From Lentilactobacillus senioris (GTDB taxonomy: Bacteria > Bacillota > Bacilli > Lactobacillales > Lactobacillaceae): 64,000 bases of DNA. The notes under the pieces were generated by a model, which did no database searches, was not told the origin of the DNA, and saw only the letters and a program-made list of their open reading frames with translations. Below, one piece after another: positions 33,028-41,091 of the stretch. Position 1 is the first letter of the stretch; each line of letters opens with the position of its first letter. The DNA lies in contig NZ_JAPQEZ010000002.1 in the NCBI RefSeq assembly GCF_026798195.1, positions 261,668-325,667 on the forward strand, given 5' to 3'. A program made the translations under genes and the position numbers.

Positions 33028-33420
33028 TTGGCTCAAGTACAATATCGCGGCACTGGCCGTCGTAAAGATTCAGTTGCTCGGGTACGTTTAGTTCCCGGTA
33101 CTGGTAAAATTGTTATGAATGACAAGGCAATCGAAGAATACATTCCATTTGCCAACTTACGTGAAGTTGTTATGCAACCATTCAACGTTACTGAAACTCT
33201 TGGCAACTATGATGCCTTGGTTAACGTTAACGGTGGTGGTTTCTCTGGTCAAGCCGGAGCAACTCGTCATGGTATCTCACGGGCACTTCTTGAAGTTGAC
33301 CCAGATTTCCGTGGCCCATTAAAGCGTGCAGGTTTACTTACTCGTGACCCTCGTATGAAGGAACGTAAGAAGCCAGGTCTTAAGAAAGCTCGTAAAGCTT
33401 CACAAGTCTCAAAGCGTTAA
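33028..33420 (+). CDS. rpsI: 30S ribosomal protein S9 (uS9)
   Basis: 30S head protein whose C-terminal tail reaches the P-site tRNA. 130 aa; TTG start 33028 with AAGGAGG. The body is standard ([16 protein letters not shown]), but the last five residues are QVSKR, where nearly all bacteria have QFSKR. The final 48 nt (from 33373) with the following terminator are repeated at 38438-38539, where the tail reads QFSKR. This suggests that an integrating element replaced the original 3' end. Confidence 0.96.
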   Translation: MAQVQYRGTGRRKDSVARVRLVPGTGKIVMNDKAIEEYIPFANLREVVMQPFNVTETLGNYDALVNVNGGGFSGQAGATRHGISRALLEVDPDFRGPLKRAGLLTRDPRMKERKKPGLKKARKASQVSKR

Positions 33421-33474
33421 GATTTATCTTTTCGGTTTGCAAAACACTCGCCATTTTGGTGGGTGTTTTTTTGT
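33373..33474 (+). repeat. proximal direct repeat (attL-like), rpsI 3' end plus terminator
   Basis: 102 nt covering the last 16 codons including the stop of rpsI and its terminator. It matches 38438-38539 with only one substitution in the coding part and a few changes in the terminator region. Interpreted as one end of an integrated element. Confidence 0.85.
33441..33472 (+). terminator. Rho-independent terminator of rplM-rpsI
   Basis: AAAACACTCGCCA (33441-33453) pairs with TGGTGGGTGTTTT (33457-33469), two G-U pairs, with a T-run. Confidence 0.92.
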
Positions 33475-33506
33475 AGTTAAATTAACAGTTATTTACTAAA
33501 TTAAAA

Positions 33507-33536
33507 TTGTTTAATCTAGGTAAGTAGATTTATAAT
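33507..33536 (+). promoter_or_regulatory. promoter of the mod-res operon
   Basis: TTGTTT (33507-33512), 18-nt spacer, TATAAT (33531-33536) in very AT-rich sequence. About 70 nt of leader precede mod. Confidence 0.65.
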
Positions 33537-33615
33537 AAATATAAATAAAGTAATATTTTAATTATAATTATTATTATAGATTCTAGCTTATTCAGCAATT
33601 GGAGAGGAAGAAGAC

Positions 33616-35520
33616 ATGTCTAAAATTGAACCAAGATTATTCGATGAATTAAAAAAAGTACTTGTCTCATTTGGGGACAAGTACTTCATTGGCGATGAAT
33701 TAAATCGTTCAAAGGTTTCTGATGATTTACGTGCTTATGATGAAGCTTTACTAGCAAAATTATTTGAAATTGATTTTATTAAAAAGAATTATATTAAAGA
33801 AGTTGCGGGACAAAAACTATTTCAAATTGATCAACTTGAAGAAGCGATTCTTTACGATGATTATTGGGACACAAGCTATACGAAATATGAAAATCGAGTT
33901 GGTTTAACGAGTAATGGAAAGTTTATTGAAGATAATCAAGACGTTGTTTTGGAATTTCCCTTTAAAGATGGCGTCTTAACAGCGAGCATGACCAAGGAAG
34001 ATAATGAAAATGGTTATGATGATGCATTCTTAAATGAAGTCATTGAAAAAGATGAAATTGATCGTTTGTTTGACAAGAAGATATTAAATCATGCTAAGAG
34101 ATATGATGTTGACGGTGAAAAAGATACTGATAATTTTGATGTAGAAAAAGATAATTTAATTATTAAGGGAAATAATTTGATAGCCTTACATACGCTGAAG
34201 AAACTTTACTCAGGTAAGGTTAAATTTATATATCTAGATCCACCATATAATACCGGTGAGGATTCATGGAACTATAATGATTCGTTTTCCCATTCGGCAT
34301 GGCTCACTTTTATGAAGAATCGACTTGAAATAGCAAAGGAATTATTAACTGATGATGGTGTAATCATTATTAATACAGATGAAGTTGAGCAGGCATATTT
34401 GAAGGTGTTATCAGATGCCATTTTTGGGAGAGAAAATTTTGTTGGGGATTTAATTTGGAAAAAAAGAAAAGGTGGTGGTAACGATTCAAGATTTATTGCG
34501 CTTGATCACGATTATTTAGCAGTTTATACAAAAAGCATAAAAACTGTTGGATTAGGTGAAAAATGGAGAGTTTCATATGAAGACGAATACTTAAAAAGAT
34601 ATAAATATTCTGATGACAAAAGTGGTCTTAGATATTATTGGGATACTCTGGCAAGAGATGGATTAAAAAATCCTATCCCTGTTTCTGTTGTTGCACCGGA
34701 TGGAACGGTGGTCAAGCTTAATTCGCAATCATCCCAAGCAACTGTTGAAAAAGAACTAAGAGAAGGTAATATAAAGTTTACCCATACCAATAATGGCTGG
34801 AAATTGCATCATAAGGTTTTTCAGCCGACAGGAAAAGTTCTTCGATCAATATTGAATATTGAAATAGAAGATGTACCCACAAATAAAAATGCCTCGGATG
34901 AAATCAAATTGTTATTTGGGGATGCAACATTTAACACTCCAAAGCCAGAGGGTTTACTTAAAAAATTGATAGAACTTGTTACAAATGAAGGAGATATGGT
35001 TCTTGATTTTTTCATGGGTTCCGCGACTACTCAAGCAGTAGCCATGAAAATGAATCGACGTTTTATCGGTATTGAGCAAATGGATTACATCAATACGGTC
35101 TCAGTTCCTCGCTTACAAAAAGTTATTGCTGGCGAGCAAGGAGGTATTTCGAAAGATGTCAATTGGCAAGGTGGTGGTTCATTCGTCTATGCTAAACTGA
35201 TGCAAAAGAATATGGGATATTTACAAGATTTAATTTCTGCAAAGACAATTGATGAAATGCATGAAATATATAATCGCATGTTATCTGGTGTAGAAGGTTC
35301 ACAAGAAGCAGCGGATATTTCTTTTAAGGCGGATTTAAACAAAATTGAATGGGATCCAACCAAGGTTCGATTTGATGATCAAAAACGTTTATTAATTAAA
35401 TTACTTGATAAAAATGGGCTGTACTATAACTACTCTGAAATCGATGATCAAAATGTTCGCGAGTTTTTATCAGATCGGGATTATCAATTTAATCAAAGCT
35501 TTTATGAAGCAGGTGAGTAA
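33616..35520 (+). CDS. mod: type III restriction-modification methyltransferase (Mod)
   Basis: DNA N6-adenine methyltransferase and specificity subunit of a type III system; it methylates one strand of an asymmetric site and is also needed for cleavage. Motif IV DPPYNTG (D208) precedes motif I DFFMGSATT (D464), the beta-class order of type III Mod proteins. Residues about 290-450 between them form the variable target-recognition region, so the site cannot be read from sequence. 634 aa, close to EcoP15I Mod. The ATG follows GGAGAGGAAG. res starts 2 nt after the stop. The base composition is more AT-rich than its ribosomal neighbours, as expected for acquired DNA. No phase-variable simple repeat is visible in the frame. 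Confidence 0.93.
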   Translation: MSKIEPRLFDELKKVLVSFGDKYFIGDELNRSKVSDDLRAYDEALLAKLFEIDFIKKNYIKEVAGQKLFQIDQLEEAILYDDYWDTSYTKYENRVGLTSNGKFIEDNQDVVLEFPFKDGVLTASMTKEDNENGYDDAFLNEVIEKDEIDRLFDKKILNHAKRYDVDGEKDTDNFDVEKDNLIIKGNNLIALHTLKKLYSGKVKFIYLDPPYNTGEDSWNYNDSFSHSAWLTFMKNRLEIAKELLTDDGVIIINTDEVEQAYLKVLSDAIFGRENFVGDLIWKKRKGGGNDSRFIALDHDYLAVYTKSIKTVGLGEKWRVSYEDEYLKRYKYSDDKSGLRYYWDTLARDGLKNPIPVSVVAPDGTVVKLNSQSSQATVEKELREGNIKFTHTNNGWKLHHKVFQPTGKVLRSILNIEIEDVPTNKNASDEIKLLFGDATFNTPKPEGLLKKLIELVTNEGDMVLDFFMGSATTQAVAMKMNRRFIGIEQMDYINTVSVPRLQKVIAGEQGGISKDVNWQGGGSFVYAKLMQKNMGYLQDLISAKTIDEMHEIYNRMLSGVEGSQEAADISFKADLNKIEWDPTKVRFDDQKRLLIKLLDKNGLYYNYSEIDDQNVREFLSDRDYQFNQSFYEAGE

Positions 35521-35522
35521 TT

Positions 35523-38288
35523 ATGGCGAAGTCTAAAAAGAAAGACATTCAATCATTGAAATTTCCTCTAGTGGAACAGGCTGAACAGGCAGATCTTAAT
35601 TACTTTAGTGGCCTTTTTGGAGATTCATTTTATATTGATAGCAATTTGAAGCATAATTTACGTAAATATCAAAATGATGCTATAAACAATTTTTGGTACA
35701 CCCAAACACAAATCAAACCTAACCCACAACACGTTTTGTTTAATATGGCAACAGGCTCTGGAAAAACAGATTTAATGGCAGCTTTAATCTTGTATTTATA
35801 TCAAGATCAAGGCTACACGAATTTCTTGTTTACCGTGAATACGAATTCGGTATTGATGAAGACGAAAGATAATCTGATTAATGCTGGTAGCGATAAGTAT
35901 CTCTTTAAAGACAAAATTGAGATTGATGGACAATATATTACGATTCAAGAAGTCAATCGCTACCCACGAATCAAACAAGCCAATACAATTTATCTTAAAT
36001 TAGCAACGGTTCAGACAGTTTCGAACGATCTATTTACGGTTAAAGAAAATACTATGGGCTTGAGCGATTACGAACAAGATCCAGTCGTAATCTTAGCCGA
36101 TGAAGCCCATCATTATTCAGCAAGTACCAAATCTGAAAAAGAAGCAGAGCATACCTGGGAATCAGCAATCAATAAAGTTTTAAATGCTAGAAATAATGAA
36201 GACAAAAAGAATTTGTTGCTAGAGTTTACAGCAACAGTCGATTTTGAGAAGACGACTATTTATGATAAATATCGTGATAAGGTTGTTTACCGTTATCCTT
36301 TAAGCCTTTTTATGTATGATGGTTATTCTAAGCAAGTAAAACGGATTGAAACATCAGCTAGCGATGAAGAAAAAATGCTAAATGTTGTGCTGCTTTCTCA
36401 GTTTAGAAAATATCGGGCTCAAATTGAGAATGTCACCAGTACCTTCAAACCAATTATTATGTTTAAGTCGGCTAAAGTTGCTGTTTCTAACACGGCGAAT
36501 GCTAAATTTAATGAAATGATTGCCAAGCTAACAGCCAAAGATTTACTAGCCTTTATTGAACGTCAACAATTGATGGATAGCAATGACAATGCAGTACTCG
36601 AGCTTTCCTATAAATATTATTTAAAGAACAAGGAAGAATTAGGTAAAATTGTTCGCGAAATCAAACATGACTTTGATTCTAAAAATGTATTAAATGCGAA
36701 TGATGCTAGTGGTAATATGCTTGAAAAAGGTCAGTATGAGGCTTTAAATACCTTAGAAAGCCCCAATAATTTTTATCGGGTTGTTTTTGCAGTTGCCAAG
36801 CTCACTGAAGGCTGGGATGTCTTGAACTTATATGATATTGTTCGTATTAGTGAAGGAGCAGAAAAAAAGACAAATCAAACGGCAACTATGGTAGAGGCTC
36901 AACTAATCGGACGTGGTGCACGCTATTATCCCTTTGAAATAGATGGCAAAAAGAGTTACAAGCGCAGATTTGATGATGATCCATCAGATAAACAACTGAT
37001 TTTAGAAACACTTCATTATCACACGATGAATGAACCACAATATTTAAAACAGCTAGTTGAATCATTAAAGCAAATGGATTTGCCAACTGGTAAAGATAGC
37101 AAAAATCCACCTATTGAGGTAAAAGTTAAACCTGAGTTCAAAAGAACCAATGCTTATCGCAATGGAAAGATTTATTATAACGAATCTGTTGACGTTCCTA
37201 GTAGTTACTTTGATAGTATTCAAAAGTATGGTATTGAACATAAGGTTGATCTTCAGCGTAATCTAAACTATGGTTCACGGGAAGTCAATTATTCAGCGTA
37301 TTCAGCAAGCGTTGAGACTAAAACGATTAGTGTTTCTAGATTTGATGATCGCTATGTTAAAAAGGCGATTCAAAAATTAGATTTTTATCAATTTTCAAAT
37401 TTGAAACAGTACATTCCTAATCTTCAATCTATGGATGAGTTTATTTATGGAAGAAACTGGTTGAATGCTAATCATCTAAGATTATTTTTAACAGTACCTG
37501 TTGAATATCGTGAAGCTAATTTGACCGCAGAAGAAATCTTGAAAGTCATCGTTGATCTTCTAAAAGAATATCAAGTTAAAATCCAATCAGGTTATGTTAA
37601 GCAGCGCGGAACTAATAACTTTATCGGTTATCCAATTAAGGAATATCTTAGCGATTATAATAAACGCGTTCCAGAATATGACACTCAGACACAATTTGCT
37701 GAAACGCAAGATATTAAAGTTTATCAAATGAAAGATGACGAATTTTATGTTTATGACAATGCCATTGTAAACCGGCTTGAATATCAATTAATCGAACGAG
37801 TTAAAGCATATATTGAGGATTTAGAAGCTAAGTATGGTAAAGCAGTGTATCTGTTCCGTATGGATGAAACCATGCACAGAGAGTCAGCTAAGAGTGAAAA
37901 ACTGAAGTTACATCAATATCAAGAAAATCCTAAATATGGCATTCATCTGACCGGCTTCCAACCTGACTTTATTTTGTTTCTTGAAGATACAAACGATTAT
38001 TATTTCCAAATCTTTATTGAGCCTAAGGGAATGAGTGGCGAACGATTCGAGAAAGAATTATGGAAAGAAGAGCTTCTGTTATATATGACGAATCATCATG
38101 CTGATATGGAATTTATGGACAATGAAAGCAATATTCAAATTAGTGGTTTAAAATTCTATACTAATGGCGATGGACGTGGCACGATGGAACAGTTAAAAGA
38201 AATCACAAATATCACAGATGATACGGATCAAAAAAAGCAACCAGTAGATATGGTTGCTGAAAATGCTGACGATAATTTTTCTATGTAA
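35523..38288 (+). CDS. res: type III restriction endonuclease (Res)
   Basis: ATP-dependent restriction subunit acting with Mod. The SF2 helicase core shows Walker A MATGSGKT (M75-T82), DEAH box at D193-H196 (ADEAHHYS), a motif III-like TATVDFEKTT and motif VI-like QLIGRGARYYPF. A C-terminal PD-(D/E)XK nuclease is visible as PDF (D815) with E833-P-K835. 921 aa, near the usual 900-970. All key residues are present, so the enzyme looks functional. Translation is coupled to mod. Confidence 0.93.
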   Translation: MAKSKKKDIQSLKFPLVEQAEQADLNYFSGLFGDSFYIDSNLKHNLRKYQNDAINNFWYTQTQIKPNPQHVLFNMATGSGKTDLMAALILYLYQDQGYTNFLFTVNTNSVLMKTKDNLINAGSDKYLFKDKIEIDGQYITIQEVNRYPRIKQANTIYLKLATVQTVSNDLFTVKENTMGLSDYEQDPVVILADEAHHYSASTKSEKEAEHTWESAINKVLNARNNEDKKNLLLEFTATVDFEKTTIYDKYRDKVVYRYPLSLFMYDGYSKQVKRIETSASDEEKMLNVVLLSQFRKYRAQIENVTSTFKPIIMFKSAKVAVSNTANAKFNEMIAKLTAKDLLAFIERQQLMDSNDNAVLELSYKYYLKNKEELGKIVREIKHDFDSKNVLNANDASGNMLEKGQYEALNTLESPNNFYRVVFAVAKLTEGWDVLNLYDIVRISEGAEKKTNQTATMVEAQLIGRGARYYPFEIDGKKSYKRRFDDDPSDKQLILETLHYHTMNEPQYLKQLVESLKQMDLPTGKDSKNPPIEVKVKPEFKRTNAYRNGKIYYNESVDVPSSYFDSIQKYGIEHKVDLQRNLNYGSREVNYSAYSASVETKTISVSRFDDRYVKKAIQKLDFYQFSNLKQYIPNLQSMDEFIYGRNWLNANHLRLFLTVPVEYREANLTAEEILKVIVDLLKEYQVKIQSGYVKQRGTNNFIGYPIKEYLSDYNKRVPEYDTQTQFAETQDIKVYQMKDDEFYVYDNAIVNRLEYQLIERVKAYIEDLEAKYGKAVYLFRMDETMHRESAKSEKLKLHQYQENPKYGIHLTGFQPDFILFLEDTNDYYFQIFIEPKGMSGERFEKELWKEELLLYMTNHHADMEFMDNESNIQISGLKFYTNGDGRGTMEQLKEITNITDDTDQKKQPVDMVAENADDNFSM

Positions 38289-38437
38289 GGAACACTAATG
38301 ACTCGCATTATTTTGATAAAATCCCCACCATTTGAGTCAAAGTTATTCAAATTGAGTGAGATTTATTGAAGGTAATACTTAAGAAAAGCCTTGATATTAA
38401 AGGTTATTCCAACTTAGTGAAAATGGATTCTAATAAA
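38289..38437 (+). other. distal element tail without a recognisable gene
   Basis: 149 nt between the res stop and the distal repeat. It holds only short frames (for example a 23-codon ATG frame from 38298) with no recognisable product. There is no integrase, excisionase or terminator before the repeat. Confidence 0.5.
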
Positions 38438-38539
38438 CCAGGTCTTAAGAAAGCTCGTAAAGCTTCACAATTCTCAAAGCGTTAAGATTTATCTTTTCGG
38501 TTTGTACAAACACTCGCCATTTGGTGGGTGTTTTTTTGT
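38438..38539 (+). repeat. distal direct repeat (attR-like), displaced rpsI 3' end plus terminator
   Basis: 102 nt matching 33373-33474. It encodes [15 protein letters not shown] and stop in the original frame, followed by the rpsI-type terminator. The conserved phenylalanine here suggests that this is the ancestral end of rpsI, pushed about 5.1 kb downstream by the insertion. It is now only a gene fragment. Confidence 0.85.
38509..38537 (+). terminator. terminator in the distal repeat
   Basis: Copy of the rpsI terminator: AACACTCGCCA pairs with TGGTGGGTGTT, then seven T. It now probably terminates mod-res. Confidence 0.85.
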
Positions 38540-38566
38540 GACTTCATTAATGAATGAGCCAATCAG

Positions 38567-38596
38567 TTGACACTTAGTTGCTTTCCCAATTACCAT
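38567..38596 (+). promoter_or_regulatory. possible promoter of the RclA-like gene
   Basis: TTGACA (38567-38572), 18-nt spacer, TACCAT (38591-38596). The -35 is perfect and the -10 poor, so an activator may be required. Confidence 0.4.
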
Positions 38597-38634
38597 GAGT
38601 TTAATCTGAATTCGAATAATGGGAGGAACTGTTT

Positions 38635-39990
38635 ATGATTACTGCACAAAACGTATTTATTGGTTTCGGCAAAGCGGCGAAAACATTAGCCGGGGCGTTA
38701 GCTAATCGTGGTGAATCTGTGATTATGATTGAGGCATCGGATAAAATGTACGGTGGGACTTGTATTAACGTGGCTTGTATCCCTACCAAAACCCTATTAA
38801 CCAGTTCTCAAAATAATCGCTTGGGCGATGCTCAGGAAAATTATCGGAGTGCCATCGTAAATAAAAACGATGTGACCGGTACTTTGCGGAGCAGTAACCT
38901 TCATAAGTTAAGTGACAAAGCAACCGTGACCGTGTTAAATGGCTGGGCAGAGTTTGAAGCGCCTAAGCAACTTAAAGTTACATATCAAAATGGTAAGGTT
39001 GATCAAATTAGTGGCGAGCGAATTTTTATTAATACCGGGAGTACCCCGATTATTCCTGAAATTCCGGGGTTAGTAACTAGTCCATTTATGCAAACAAGTG
39101 AAACCTTGATGGATCAACGCAGACTTCCTAAGCACCTTGCTATTGTTGGCGGTGGCTACATTGGATTAGAATTTGCCTCCATCTACGCTAATTTTGGCTC
39201 TCAAGTGACAATTATTGATGCGGGTAAACAGTTTATGGCACGGGATGAACGAGAACTGGCAACGGCTGTTCAACGTGATATGGCTGCTAAGGGAGTTGAA
39301 TTTGAATTAAATGCCCAAGTCACCCAGGTAATTAATCAAGTAGGAGAGGCCAAAATTGAGTTCGAACAAGACGGTCAACGACGTACGCTAACTGCTGATA
39401 CCATTTTGGTGTCTACTGGGAGAAAAGCTAATATTGCTAAACTGGGTTTAGACAAAGCGGGAATTGCCACTAATCAGCGGGGCATCATTGTGGATGACCA
39501 CTTGCGAACTAATGTGGATAACATTTGGGCAATGGGGGACGTCCGGGGTGGCGCACAATTTACTTACATTTCCTTAGACGATTACCGAATTGTGTTGGAT
39601 CAACTAGTAGGAGATGGCAAACGAACCTTAGCAGAGCAAGAATTAGTTCCCCACGTAGTCTTCTTAAACACTCCGGTGGCAACGATTGGCTTAAATGAAG
39701 AACAGGCTAAGAACCAACAAATCGCATACCAAGTTGGTAAACTAGCTACTACCGCTGTGCCAAAAGCGCACGTATTAGGTAATACAACCGGGTACTTAAA
39801 AGTGTTAGTGGACCCAGCTAACCATGAGATCTTGGGAGCTACGTTATACTGCATTGAAGCCCAAGAATTAATCAACATGATTTCTTTAGCTATGCACCAA
39901 CATTTACCATACGAAGTTTTACGAGATCAAATTTATTCTCATCCTACAATGACGGAAGCCTTTAACGATTTATTTGGGACAATTAAATAA
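38635..39990 (+). CDS. rclA: RclA-like flavin disulfide oxidoreductase
   Basis: Class I pyridine-nucleotide disulfide reductase, FAD- and NAD(P)H-dependent. Unlike lipoamide dehydrogenase, the N-terminus reads IGFGKAAKTLAGALA as in RclA; the redox pair is C43/C48 in YGGTCINVACIPTKTL. The second nucleotide-binding glycine motif is VGGGYIGLEFASI, and the end has HPTMTEAFNDLF. ISLDDYRIVLDQL also matches RclA. RclA relatives protect against hypochlorous or hypothiocyanous acid and can reduce Cu(II), so a role in oxidative/thiol stress is likely but inferred. 451 aa; GGGAGG precedes ATG 38635. Convergent with a rhodanese-CstR operon. Confidence 0.8.
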   Translation: MITAQNVFIGFGKAAKTLAGALANRGESVIMIEASDKMYGGTCINVACIPTKTLLTSSQNNRLGDAQENYRSAIVNKNDVTGTLRSSNLHKLSDKATVTVLNGWAEFEAPKQLKVTYQNGKVDQISGERIFINTGSTPIIPEIPGLVTSPFMQTSETLMDQRRLPKHLAIVGGGYIGLEFASIYANFGSQVTIIDAGKQFMARDERELATAVQRDMAAKGVEFELNAQVTQVINQVGEAKIEFEQDGQRRTLTADTILVSTGRKANIAKLGLDKAGIATNQRGIIVDDHLRTNVDNIWAMGDVRGGAQFTYISLDDYRIVLDQLVGDGKRTLAEQELVPHVVFLNTPVATIGLNEEQAKNQQIAYQVGKLATTAVPKAHVLGNTTGYLKVLVDPANHEILGATLYCIEAQELINMISLAMHQHLPYEVLRDQIYSHPTMTEAFNDLFGTIK

Positions 39991-39991
39991 T

Positions 39992-40038
39992 AAAAAAACT
40001 GCTGAAGCTAATAATAACTAGCTTTGGCAGTTTTTTTT
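39992..40038. terminator. bidirectional terminator between rclA and the cstR operon
   Basis: Interrupted stem AAAAAACTGC...AGCTA / TAGCT...GCAGTTTTTT, with T-runs on both strands, between convergent genes. Confidence 0.85.
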
Positions 40039-40297
40039 ATTTTTTCATAATTAGTTTAATGGCTTCGGCCACTTTTGCTTCTTGAACGGCTGCATCTATT
40101 TCGGGATTTTCGAAGCAGTTTTTTAAATTTTCGGCAACAATTAGGCCCATAATGTGATCAACGCTTGAGCGCACTGCACTTAACTGGGTAATAATTTCGG
40201 CACAATCTTTTTCTTCGACGAGCATTTTTTGAATTCCGCGAAGTTGGCCCTCCGTACGTTTTAAGCGATTTAAGACGGTTTTATCACAAGTTGTCAT
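40037..40297 (-). CDS. cstR: CsoR-family repressor, CstR-type persulfide sensor
   Basis: DUF156/CsoR all-helical repressor, 86 aa from the ATG at 40297 (MTTCDKTVLNRLKR), which overlaps the stop of the preceding rhodanese gene by one base; the longer TTG start is unlikely. It has two cysteines, C32 (EEKDC) and C61 (ENLKNC), but asparagine (N57) where copper-sensing CsoR has its histidine ligand. This Cys-Cys pattern and the segment SSVDHIMGLIVAENLKNC resemble Staphylococcus CstR, which forms a di- or trisulfide with persulfides and derepresses sulfide-detoxification genes. Co-transcription with two rhodaneses supports that role. It most likely represses its own operon through the palindrome at 40958-40979. 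Confidence 0.8.
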   Translation of the reverse strand: MTTCDKTVLNRLKRTEGQLRGIQKMLVEEKDCAEIITQLSAVRSSVDHIMGLIVAENLKNCFENPEIDAAVQEAKVAEAIKLIMKK

Positions 40298-40593
40298 TAC
40301 TCGATCGCCCCGTTCCAAGCCAGCATCCCCCCGGTAACGTTAGTAACGCGATAACCTTGTTGGGTTAAAAATGCGGAAGCATTGGCTGAGCGAGCTCCAG
40401 AACGACAAATTAAGTAGTAAGAGTTAGCTTTATCTAGTTTATGGTAGTCGGCAAGTAACTGGCTAAGGGGCAGATTAATGGCACCTGGAACGTGACCAGC
40501 GTTGAATTCGTAGTCTTCTCTGACATCTACCAGGTTAACCGTGCCAGTTTGCATTTGGGTTGCTAATTCATCTGTGTTGATTGTGTTAAACAT
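40297..40593 (-). CDS. single-domain rhodanese (sulfurtransferase)
   Basis: Rhodanese-homology protein carrying sulfane sulfur on a cysteine persulfide. 98 aa; the active loop is CRSGARS (C63), with VDVREDYEFNAGHVPGAINLP before it. Middle gene of the reverse-strand operon rhodanese-rhodanese-cstR; its stop overlaps the cstR start. A role in persulfide handling is inferred from context. Confidence 0.88.
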   Translation of the reverse strand: MFNTINTDELATQMQTGTVNLVDVREDYEFNAGHVPGAINLPLSQLLADYHKLDKANSYYLICRSGARSANASAFLTQQGYRVTNVTGGMLAWNGAIE

Positions 40594-40621
40594 AGTAATC
40601 TCCTTTTTATGGTAATAAATT

Positions 40622-40936
40622 TTATTTTCCCACGCGTATTTTGCCGGCCCAAGCGTTCATGCCACCGCGTACGTTAATAACCTGATAGCCATTAGTTCGC
40701 AATATTTTAGCAGCTTGTTTACTTCGATGACCAGACTGACAAATTACATATAGGGGTTCGGTTGCTGGGCGATGATATTGAGCAACCTTGGCTAACGGCC
40801 AATTGGTAGCTATTGAAATATGTCCCGAACGGTATTCTGTGGGAGTTCGAACGTCTAATAAATTTGGTCGATCTTTTAAACGATCAGCTAATTCTGCTGT
40901 GGAAATACTGGGAATACGATTAAATAGGGAAAACAT
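40622..40936 (-). CDS. single-domain rhodanese (sulfurtransferase)
   Basis: Second rhodanese-like protein, 104 aa, active loop CQSGHRS (C66), preceded by LLDVRTPTEYRSGHI. An N-terminal hydrophobic patch (MFSLFNRIP) is too short for a signal peptide. First gene of the reverse operon; a reverse-strand GGAGG precedes its ATG. The two rhodaneses are clearly different in sequence, so they are paralogues and not a recent duplication. Confidence 0.88.
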   Translation of the reverse strand: MFSLFNRIPSISTAELADRLKDRPNLLDVRTPTEYRSGHISIATNWPLAKVAQYHRPATEPLYVICQSGHRSKQAAKILRTNGYQVINVRGGMNAWAGKIRVGK

Positions 40937-40957
40937 AGGCAGCCTCCAAGTTTGTTA

Positions 40958-40979
40958 AATATACCTCGTTAGGTATATT
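40958..40979. promoter_or_regulatory. CsoR/CstR-type operator A
   Basis: Perfect palindrome AATATACC (40958-40965), 6-nt spacer, GGTATATT (40972-40979). CsoR/CstR sites are built on TACC/GGTA half sites. It overlaps the -10 box of the rhodanese-cstR promoter. Confidence 0.75.
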
Positions 40980-41004
40980 ATGAAGTTAAAAAGGCATTTG
41001 TCAA
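40975..41004 (-). promoter_or_regulatory. promoter of the rhodanese-cstR operon
   Basis: On the reverse strand TTGACA (41004-40999), 18-nt spacer, TAATAT (40980-40975). The -10 lies inside operator A. Confidence 0.8.
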
Positions 41005-41060
41005 TGTTTTGATTATAATTAACTTTTAATTAGTTCGTTAAAATAGCGATTCATTGTTAA

Positions 41061-41080
41061 ATATACCCGCGGTGGTATTT
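41061..41080. promoter_or_regulatory. CsoR/CstR-type operator B
   Basis: ATATACC (41061-41067), 6-nt spacer, GGTATTT (41074-41080): the same half sites and spacing as operator A but with one arm mismatch. It lies just upstream of the marR -35 box, about 100 nt from operator A. Confidence 0.6.
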
Positions 41081-41091
41081 ATATAATAATA

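Noticed and set aside
33616-35520. Phase-variable mod (phasevarion)
   Set aside because: No simple-sequence tract or inverted recombination site seen in or just before mod.
33475-38437. CRISPR array or other defence genes in the island
   Set aside because: No spaced repeats and no further coding frames were found beside mod and res.
38423-38485. Short frame [20 protein letters not shown] as a gene
   Set aside because: It is the displaced rpsI tail with a chance upstream ATG and no ribosome-binding site.
40037-40318. Copper-sensing CsoR assignment
   Set aside because: The histidine ligand four residues before the second cysteine is asparagine, and no copper ATPase or chaperone gene is adjacent; rhodanese partners favour CstR.
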